Of a stretch of DNA of 64,000 bases, positions 58,672 to 64,000 are shown piece by piece. The stretch comes from DATFPK01 sp035264885 (GTDB lineage: Bacteria; Actinomycetota; Thermoleophilia; Solirubrobacterales; 70-9), in NCBI GenBank assembly GCA_035264885.1, contig DATFPK010000079.1, positions 4,140 through 68,139 on the forward strand, given 5' to 3'. A model generated the notes under the pieces. That model was not told where the DNA came from and ran no database searches. It was given only the letters and a program-made list of their open reading frames with translations. Each line of letters begins with the position of its first letter. Within the stretch, counting starts at the first letter, position 1. Made by a program: the position numbers and the translations under genes.

Positions 58672-60155
58672 AGCTGCCCGAGACGCGGCGCAAGCGGCTC
58701 GTGCTCGCGCTGCTGGTCGCGGCGATCGCGACCGCGTACTACGTGATCAGCCGCGCCGTGCCGCACGACGACCTCCAGCAGATCCTCGAGGACGTCTCGA
58801 ACACGCTGGGGGGCTGGACCTACGCGCTCGTCGCCGCCTTTGCGTTCCTGGAGACCGGGGCGTTCGTCGGGCTGGTCGTCCCCGGGGAGACGATCATGCT
58901 GCTCGGCGGCGCGGTCGCCGGGCAGGGCGCGGTCAACCTCTACGTGCTGATGGCGATCGCCTGGTTCGCGGCCTGGGCCGGGGACACGACCAGCTTCTTC
59001 CTCGGGCGGCGGCTGGGACGGTCGTTCATCCTCCGGCGCGGCCCCCGGGTCGGGATCACGAAGGAGCGGTTCGAGCGGACCGAGGGCTACTTCGAGAAAC
59101 ACGGCGGCAAGACGATCCTGATCGGGCGCTTCATCAGCCTGGTCCGGGCGCTGGCGCCCTTCATCGCCGGCACCTCGGGCATGCGGTACCGGGCGTTCGT
59201 CCCCTACAGCGTCCTCGGCACCGGGATCTGGTCGATCGTGCACATCCTCATCGGCTACTTCTTCTCGCGGAGCATCGAGACCGCGGCGAAGTACGCCGGC
59301 CGGGGCTTCTTCATCCTCGGCACGCTGATCGCGCTGATCGTCGGCGGGGTCCTCCTCTACCGCTACCTGCGCGAGACGGAGAACCGGCGCCGGGTCGTCC
59401 GGTGGCTGGAAGGCCGGCGGCTGACCAGGTGGATGCCGGCTCTGGGGCGCCGGATCGGGCCCCAGGCGCGGTTCATCTGGAACCGCGTCACGCCCGGCGG
59501 CACGTTCGGCCTGGAGTTCACCAGCCTGATGGCGATCCTCGCGGTCAGCGCCTTCGCGCTCGTCTCCTACACCGTGATGGTCTCCGAGGATCCGGGCCCG
59601 ACGCCCGGCGACGAGACCGCCCAGACCATCGTCGACGACATCAGCACCGGCTGGCTGACCGACGCCGCGGAGGTCGTGACCGACCTGGGATCGGGCGCGG
59701 TGGTCTGGCCGCTGGCCTTCCTCTGCGCCGTGGCGCTGGCGCTGCGGCGGCGATGGTCGGAGATGCTCGTACTGGTCGCGGGGATGCTGATCACGGTCAT
59801 CGGGGTCGATCAGCTGAAGGCGGCGACCGACCGCCCCCGGCCCCCGGGGGGACTGACGGAAGCGACGGGGTCGGCGTTTCCGAGCGGCCACGCCGCCTAC
59901 TCGATGCTCTACGTCTGGCTGGCGATCACCGCGGTCCTGCGCCTGCGGCCGGGACTGTCGCGACTCACCCGCGGTGCCCTGCTGGTGCTGGCCGCCGTGC
60001 TCCTCGCCGGCCTGATCGGGCTTACCCGCGTGTACCTGGGGATCCACTACATGAGCGACGTGAGCGGGGGCTGGGCGTTCGGCGCGGCGGCGTTCTCGCT
60101 CTGCGCGGCGACCGCTCTCGTCGTCAACGCGTTGCGAGACAATCAACGCCGATGA
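58668..60155 (+). CDS. DedA family protein fused to PAP2 phosphatase
   Basis: 495 residues in two membrane domains. Residues 1-240 are DedA/SNARE-associated: LETGAFVGLVVPGETIMLLG, GDTTSFFLGRRLGRSFILRR, FISLVRALAPFIAGTSGM (the RxxxPxxAG motif). Residues 290-495 are PAP2: KAATDRPRPPGG, AFPSGHAAYSM and TRVYLGIHYMSDVSGGW, with the His nucleophile and acid-base pair. It would move and dephosphorylate a lipid such as undecaprenyl diphosphate; placement directly after ispE, an isoprenoid gene, fits. Coupled by ATGA on both sides. Confidence 0.92.
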   Translation: MKLPETRRKRLVLALLVAAIATAYYVISRAVPHDDLQQILEDVSNTLGGWTYALVAAFAFLETGAFVGLVVPGETIMLLGGAVAGQGAVNLYVLMAIAWFAAWAGDTTSFFLGRRLGRSFILRRGPRVGITKERFERTEGYFEKHGGKTILIGRFISLVRALAPFIAGTSGMRYRAFVPYSVLGTGIWSIVHILIGYFFSRSIETAAKYAGRGFFILGTLIALIVGGVLLYRYLRETENRRRVVRWLEGRRLTRWMPALGRRIGPQARFIWNRVTPGGTFGLEFTSLMAILAVSAFALVSYTVMVSEDPGPTPGDETAQTIVDDISTGWLTDAAEVVTDLGSGAVVWPLAFLCAVALALRRRWSEMLVLVAGMLITVIGVDQLKAATDRPRPPGGLTEATGSAFPSGHAAYSMLYVWLAITAVLRLRPGLSRLTRGALLVLAAVLLAGLIGLTRVYLGIHYMSDVSGGWAFGAAAFSLCAATALVVNALRDNQRR

Positions 60156-60397
60156 CGGTGGCCGAGGTCCCGACCGAGTTCTGGCTGTTCGGCGGCGCCG
60201 GGCTGATCAGCGTCGTCGCCTTCGTCGTGCTGATCCTCGTGCCCACTCTGGGCTCGTTCGGGCGGCCCTGGGAGAAGGCGGCGGCTTCGTTCCTGTCGCT
60301 CTTCGTGCTGGCGACCCTGGTGCTGGTCGGGGTCGCCATCGGCATCGCGATCGTCTACTACTACCCCGAGCTCTCGCACTTCTTCGGCGGCGACTAG
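60152..60397 (+). CDS. Small two-helix membrane protein
   Basis: 81 residues, with hydrophobic helices at about 11-31 (LFGGAGLISVVAFVVLILVP) and 43-70 (AAASFLSLFVLATLVLVGVA, then IGIAIVYYY). Short acidic ends. Its ATG overlaps the stop of the DedA-PAP2 gene. Not recognised as a named family; possibly an accessory subunit of the lipid phosphatase/flippase it is coupled to. Confidence 0.72.
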   Translation: MTVAEVPTEFWLFGGAGLISVVAFVVLILVPTLGSFGRPWEKAAASFLSLFVLATLVLVGVAIGIAIVYYYPELSHFFGGD

Positions 60398-60426
60398 GGC
60401 GACGGCGGCCTGCCGCGGGCGACCGG

Positions 60427-60432
60427 GATAAT
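60427..60432 (+). promoter_or_regulatory. -10 box GATAAT of the PucR/CdaR-type gene (leaderless)
   Basis: Ends six bases before the GTG at 60439. Confidence 0.5.
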
Positions 60433-60438
60433 CAGCCG

Positions 60439-61674
60439 GTGTCGCCTGCCGGACAGGAGAAGAAAGCGCCCGCGAAGCGGGGGGGCGCCGAGCAGCTCGA
60501 CGCGCTCGCCGAAGCGGTCGAGTCGGGCGCCGGCCTGCCTGCGGTGGCGCGCGCCGCGGCGCGGGTCCTGGACGCGAGCGTCGCACTGATCGACCGGTCG
60601 AGCGCGGTCCTGGCCGTGGCGAGCGCGTCGCCCGACCAGGAGCGCAAGCTGCTGTCGGGAGCGGACGGGGTCAGGACGGTGGAGCTGCGGGTGGCGGACA
60701 CTGCGGTCGGAGAGATGCGTTATCGCGCCGCCGAGGACCCGGACCCGGCGATCGCGCGGATGGTGTCGACGTTGATTGCACTCGAGCTCGAGCGCTCGCG
60801 GGCGCCGGACTGGCAGAGCGAGGAGGCCGCGTCGGGGTTCGTGCGCGCGGTGTTGTCGCGGGAGGTGACCGATCGCGGCGACATCGTCGCGCGGGGCGCC
60901 GAGGCGGGGGCGGACCTGGAGAGCGGGGCGGGGGTGCTGATCGTGCGGGCGGCGCCGCGGTCGGCGCAGACGGGCGAGTGGAGGGCGCGGGTGCTGATGC
61001 TGGTGGGGCGGGCGCTGCGCTCCGTCGCACCGGGGTCCTTGCCCGCGCTTTCGGACACCGAGGTCGCCGAGGTGACGGTGATCGTGCCCGCCGCAGATCC
61101 GGAGCCTCTGAACCGAGCGAGCGCGGCGCTCGAGCGCGAGCTGGCCGAGAGCCTGTCGGGCTTCCATGTGAGGATCGGGCGGAGCCGGCCGGCGTCGGAC
61201 CCGGCCGACCTCTACCGGGCGGGGAACGAGGCGCGGTTGGCGGTCAACGTCGGCGAGGCCGAGGGACGGGTGCTGCTGGCGTTCGAGGACACCGGCGCGT
61301 ACCGGCTCCTCTTGCCCGCGATGAGCGAGGACCCGGGGGAGCTGGAACGCTTCTACGCGGAGACGATCGAGCCGCTCGCCGGGTACGACGAGCAGTACGA
61401 GACCGAGCTCGTGTCGACGATCGAGGCCTACCTCGACAACGACGGCAACGTGGCGGCGACCGCCAAGCAGCTCTTCACCCACCGCCACACGATCCGCTAC
61501 CGGTTGGAGCGGGCGCGCGAGCTCTGCGGCCACGACGTCTCGGCAACCGAGGGGCGGGAGAAGCTCGGGCTGGGGCTCAAGGCGATGCGGGTGCTGGGGA
61601 TCGCGTCGCCGCGCGGCCCGGCGCTCGAACCGGGCGCCGAGGCCGGCAAGGTCCCGCGCGGCTCAGAGGACTAG
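60439..61674 (+). CDS. PucR/CdaR-type transcriptional regulator
   Basis: 411 residues from GTG. A GAF-like N-terminal part (about 20-120), a middle GGDEF-like domain (ESLSGFHVRIGRSRPASDPA, then DLYRAGNEARLAVNVGE) and the C-terminal helix-turn-helix LVSTIEAYLDNDGNVAATAK, then QLFTHRHTIRYRLERARELC, are the CdaR/PucR layout. These proteins activate catabolic genes. No obvious target nearby. The stop codon shares CTAG with the convergent hydrolase gene. Confidence 0.88.
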   Translation: MSPAGQEKKAPAKRGGAEQLDALAEAVESGAGLPAVARAAARVLDASVALIDRSSAVLAVASASPDQERKLLSGADGVRTVELRVADTAVGEMRYRAAEDPDPAIARMVSTLIALELERSRAPDWQSEEAASGFVRAVLSREVTDRGDIVARGAEAGADLESGAGVLIVRAAPRSAQTGEWRARVLMLVGRALRSVAPGSLPALSDTEVAEVTVIVPAADPEPLNRASAALERELAESLSGFHVRIGRSRPASDPADLYRAGNEARLAVNVGEAEGRVLLAFEDTGAYRLLLPAMSEDPGELERFYAETIEPLAGYDEQYETELVSTIEAYLDNDGNVAATAKQLFTHRHTIRYRLERARELCGHDVSATEGREKLGLGLKAMRVLGIASPRGPALEPGAEAGKVPRGSED

Positions 61675-63860
61675 CGGGCGCGACGCTTGGTCTCGCAGCC
61701 GATCAGGCGGTCGAGCCTGTCGGCCACGGCGACGTCGTCACCGGTCCCGCAGCGCACGGCGTCGCGGGCGCCGTCCCGGGAGAGGATGAGGTCGTCGCCC
61801 GGCCCGCCCCCGATGCAGTCGCGCCCGGCACGGCCGCGAATGCGGTCATCACCGCGCCGGCCGCGCAGCCGATCGCCACGGGGGGTACCGACGACCCTGT
61901 CGTCGCGCCCGGTGCCGCGCTTGCGGGCGCCGTCGCTGCAGGGGGGTGCCGGCTTGGGCACGGGCTGGGGAATCGGCTCGCCCCCGGGCCCGCCGCCGGC
62001 GGAGCGGAAGTCGGCGGCGAGCTCGTAGCCGTCGGGCACCGGCTTGGGCGAGGGCCCGGTCACCATGCCGCCGGCCGCGCCAGGCTGCTCGAGTACCGGG
62101 AGCCGGAGCTCCAGGTTGGCGACGGTGAACGCGGCCTGGCCGTTGGTCGGCCGGCTGTAGGGGGAGTCGGAGGGCAAGAGCTCGAGCTTGGCCACGTGGC
62201 CTTCCTCGAAACGGTAGCCGTTGGGGTGCAGTTGGAAGACCAGGCGGACGGGGGTGCTGCCCTGGCCGAGCCGGTACAGGGCGCGGGCGACCAGGGTCTG
62301 CTGACCGTCGGGCGCGACGTCGAGGAGCCGGGCGGCGAGCTGGGAGTGGGGGCCCGGGGACGTGATGTCGGCGATGACGGTCGGCGCGCCCATGAGGGTG
62401 TAGCCCCCGGCCGGCGCTGGATCGAGACGGTAGGTGGCGGTGCCGGGGGAATCGGTGGCGTCGGTGCGGGCGCACGCGCCGGAGCCCGCGATGGGGTCGA
62501 AGGCCTCGTTGGTCTGGGGATTGCCGGCGGCCGGGGCGATCGTCTTGGCGGTGGCCGCGTTCATGCGGATCTCGCCGGGGGCGAGCTGAGCCCAGTTGGG
62601 AGCGGAGAACGGGCCCTGGGAGGGGGCGCCGGCGGGGCAGGTCTGAGTCAAGGTGGTGACGCCCTCGGCGGGGGCGGGGCCGTCGCCGCGGAGGAAGTGG
62701 GCGAACCAGGCGTCCTCGGCGGCGCGCAGCTGCGCCTCGTCGGCGTCCTTGCCCTGGCCGCGCTGATGGCCGTAGTCGAGGAAGAAGAGGGAGATGTCGG
62801 TGCCGGGGTGGCGGGTGCGGGTGCGGTTGTAGAAGCGGATCGCCTCGTCGGCGGGGAACAGGTCGTCGGTCCAGCCGTTCGAGATGTGGAGTGGTGCGGG
62901 CGTGACGCTGTCGTCGATGTAGTACGAGGAGTGGTAGGTGGTCAGCTGGCCGGCGATGAAGGCCGGCATCGGATCGCCCTCATAGGGCTCGCCGGCGTTG
63001 ATCCGGAGGAACCAGGTGGTCAGGTCGGCCTGCGGATCCTGGCCGGCGACCGCGTAGTTACCGGTGGCGAGACCGGACGCGTAGAGGCCGCTGACGAACG
63101 ACTGCTTCTCGATCCCGAAGGGGGCGCCGTAGGGGGCGTCGGCGACGTAGTCGAGGGTGCGGCCGTTGGGGGCGAGGGAGTAGGCGAGATCGGTCCAGGG
63201 GATCTCGGGCGCGGCGGCGGCAAGCTCCATGTCGGTGCCGCCGGGGCTCTTCCAGGCGACCAGCGTGCCGTCGGGGAGCATGGTGCGGTTGCGGAGGGCA
63301 GCGAGGGCCATCGACATGCCGCCGCCGTAGGAGCCTCCGGTGGCCGCGACCTTGTCGGGGGGGACCAGGTCCTCGTCGGCGAGGAGGCCGGCGAAGTGCT
63401 GGGCGTCGCGCACCTCGTAGCGGGTGTCGAGGAGGCGGATGTATCCGTTGGCGCAGCCTGCCGGATCGGCGGCGCGGGATACGGGGCTGCCGCAGGACTC
63501 GCCGAAGCCGCGGTCGCTCATGCTGAAGGCGGCGTAGCCCTGATCGGTCCATCGGTCGAGGGCCGAGAAGCCGAGCTTGGAGCCGCCCCAGCCGTGGAAG
63601 TGCATGACGAGGGGGTACGGCCCGTCGGGGCCGGACGCCGGCACCGGCGGGAAGGCGACGTTGACGTCGATCGGGGTCCCGTCGAAGGTGGCGACCTTGC
63701 CCGCGCACTCGCGATCGCCGTCGCCGGCGGTGTTGCAGGTGAGCCCGAGGGCGCTGGGGATGGCGGCGCCGGCCGAGGGCGCGCCGATCAGCGCGGCGGC
63801 GACGGCGAAGAGCGCCGCGACGGTTGTTCTGCGTGTTCCTCCCCGGATCACGACGCCCAA
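61671..63860 (-). CDS. Secreted S15-family alpha/beta hydrolase with RTX-like C-terminal repeats
   Basis: 729 residues from TTG (or GTG 63851), with a signal peptide (VAALFAVAAALIGAPSAGAA). The alpha/beta hydrolase core (about 60-420) has the nucleophile elbow AATGGSYGGGMSMALAAL, an Asp in HISNGWTDDLFPADEA and a His in LDYGHQRGQG: a complete triad as in X-Pro dipeptidyl peptidase/cocaine-esterase enzymes. A beta-sandwich domain follows. A Pro-rich linker leads to degenerate RTX repeats (RGDDRIRGRAGRDCIGGGPG) at 655-725. Exported esterase or peptidase, perhaps held at the surface through Ca2+ repeats. The RTX tail is an unusual fusion. Confidence 0.85.
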   Translation of the reverse strand: MGVVIRGGTRRTTVAALFAVAAALIGAPSAGAAIPSALGLTCNTAGDGDRECAGKVATFDGTPIDVNVAFPPVPASGPDGPYPLVMHFHGWGGSKLGFSALDRWTDQGYAAFSMSDRGFGESCGSPVSRAADPAGCANGYIRLLDTRYEVRDAQHFAGLLADEDLVPPDKVAATGGSYGGGMSMALAALRNRTMLPDGTLVAWKSPGGTDMELAAAAPEIPWTDLAYSLAPNGRTLDYVADAPYGAPFGIEKQSFVSGLYASGLATGNYAVAGQDPQADLTTWFLRINAGEPYEGDPMPAFIAGQLTTYHSSYYIDDSVTPAPLHISNGWTDDLFPADEAIRFYNRTRTRHPGTDISLFFLDYGHQRGQGKDADEAQLRAAEDAWFAHFLRGDGPAPAEGVTTLTQTCPAGAPSQGPFSAPNWAQLAPGEIRMNAATAKTIAPAAGNPQTNEAFDPIAGSGACARTDATDSPGTATYRLDPAPAGGYTLMGAPTVIADITSPGPHSQLAARLLDVAPDGQQTLVARALYRLGQGSTPVRLVFQLHPNGYRFEEGHVAKLELLPSDSPYSRPTNGQAAFTVANLELRLPVLEQPGAAGGMVTGPSPKPVPDGYELAADFRSAGGGPGGEPIPQPVPKPAPPCSDGARKRGTGRDDRVVGTPRGDRLRGRRGDDRIRGRAGRDCIGGGPGDDLILSRDGARDAVRCGTGDDVAVADRLDRLIGCETKRRAR

Positions 63861-63888
63861 GGGTAGAGGGGATGTGAGGGCGCCCGCG

Positions 63889-64000
63889 CTAGCTGCCGGT
63901 CGAGGAGAAGTGCTGGTAGTCCCCGGTCCCGTGCCAGTTGCCGGCCCATTCCGAGCCGATCTGGCGGAAGGCGCGCACGACGAAGCCCCTGCGGTGGATT
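63889..64000 (-). CDS. C-terminus of an M15 family D-Ala-D-Ala carboxypeptidase-like protein (5' end outside window)
   Basis: The last 36 codons are visible: RRGFVVRAFRQIGSEWAGNW then HGTGDYQHFSSTGS and stop. The W...DYQHFS segment is the zinc-ligand end (His) of M15 peptidases, which trim peptidoglycan cross-links. The N-terminal part lies beyond base 64000. It precedes the S15 hydrolase gene on the same strand, 28 bp away. Confidence 0.7.
   Translation of the reverse strand, partial: IHRRGFVVRAFRQIGSEWAGNWHGTGDYQHFSSTGS

Overview
This is a high-GC actinobacterial chromosome segment with strong GC bias at third codon positions and very short intergenic gaps. The gene content fits class Thermoleophilia (Solirubrobacterales-like): secreted RTX-like and choice-of-anchor proteins, a type-E-like succinate dehydrogenase, an R2-like ligand-binding oxidase and eukaryotic-type NADP isocitrate dehydrogenase. 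The taxonomic assignment is an inference from gene content; no rRNA is present. A recurring feature is a TANNNT-type -10 box ending about 6 bases before the start codon, without a Shine-Dalgarno sequence, which suggests that many transcripts are leaderless.

Layout. 0-3.3 kb: secreted or surface proteins, a small thioredoxin-fold protein and tRNA-Val(CAC). 3.35-9.06 kb: a large-type SRP RNA and the dnaX-ybaB-recR operon, with two minus-strand genes between them. 9.1-14.5 kb: a degenerate GGDEF protein, a MerR regulator with a degenerate B12-binding fold, and a PadR-MMPL-SnoaL operon with a palindromic operator. 14.56-14.93 kb: a decayed insertion-sequence remnant and a cysteine-rich 30-residue ORF. 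15.0-18.6 kb: lysC, asd and a Na+/H+ antiporter. 18.6-30.2 kb: TCA-cycle genes (sdhA, sdhB and a CCG-domain subunit; icd; mdh) around an RTX protein, a cupin, a site-2 protease and an AidB-like acyl-CoA dehydrogenase.

30.2-43.4 kb: a 2-hydroxyacid dehydrogenase, a fatty acid hydroxylase, two metallo-beta-lactamase-fold proteins, hsp20-lon, a TetR regulator, a tandem hot-dog protein, a lysyl-oxidase-like protein, an amidase and an R2-like oxidase. 43.48-46.44 kb: an IS1595-type transposable element of about 3 kb carrying passenger genes, inserted at the start codon of a tetR gene. 47.1-51.7 kb: zwf, glyS, an FmdB zinc ribbon and an LCP-family protein. 51.8-61.7 kb: a long plus-strand cluster (ROK kinase, rsmI, ATP-grasp, RemA-like, metG, tatD, rsmA, ispE, DedA-PAP2, a small membrane protein and a PucR/CdaR-type regulator). 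61.7-64 kb: a secreted S15-type hydrolase with an RTX-like tail and the C-terminus of an M15 peptidase.

The most unusual region is the mobile element. It has 24-bp terminal inverted repeats (21 of 24 matching) and symmetric direct repeats. Its transposase is frameshifted and coupled by ATGA to a tiny helix-turn-helix gene. It also carries a 51-residue ORF whose start overlaps that of a divergent 291-residue gene, and a membrane-anchored dCTP-deaminase-like protein that has lost the catalytic glutamate. A second, decayed copy of the transposase-HTH-small-ORF module lies at 14.56-14.84 kb, so these genes travel together.
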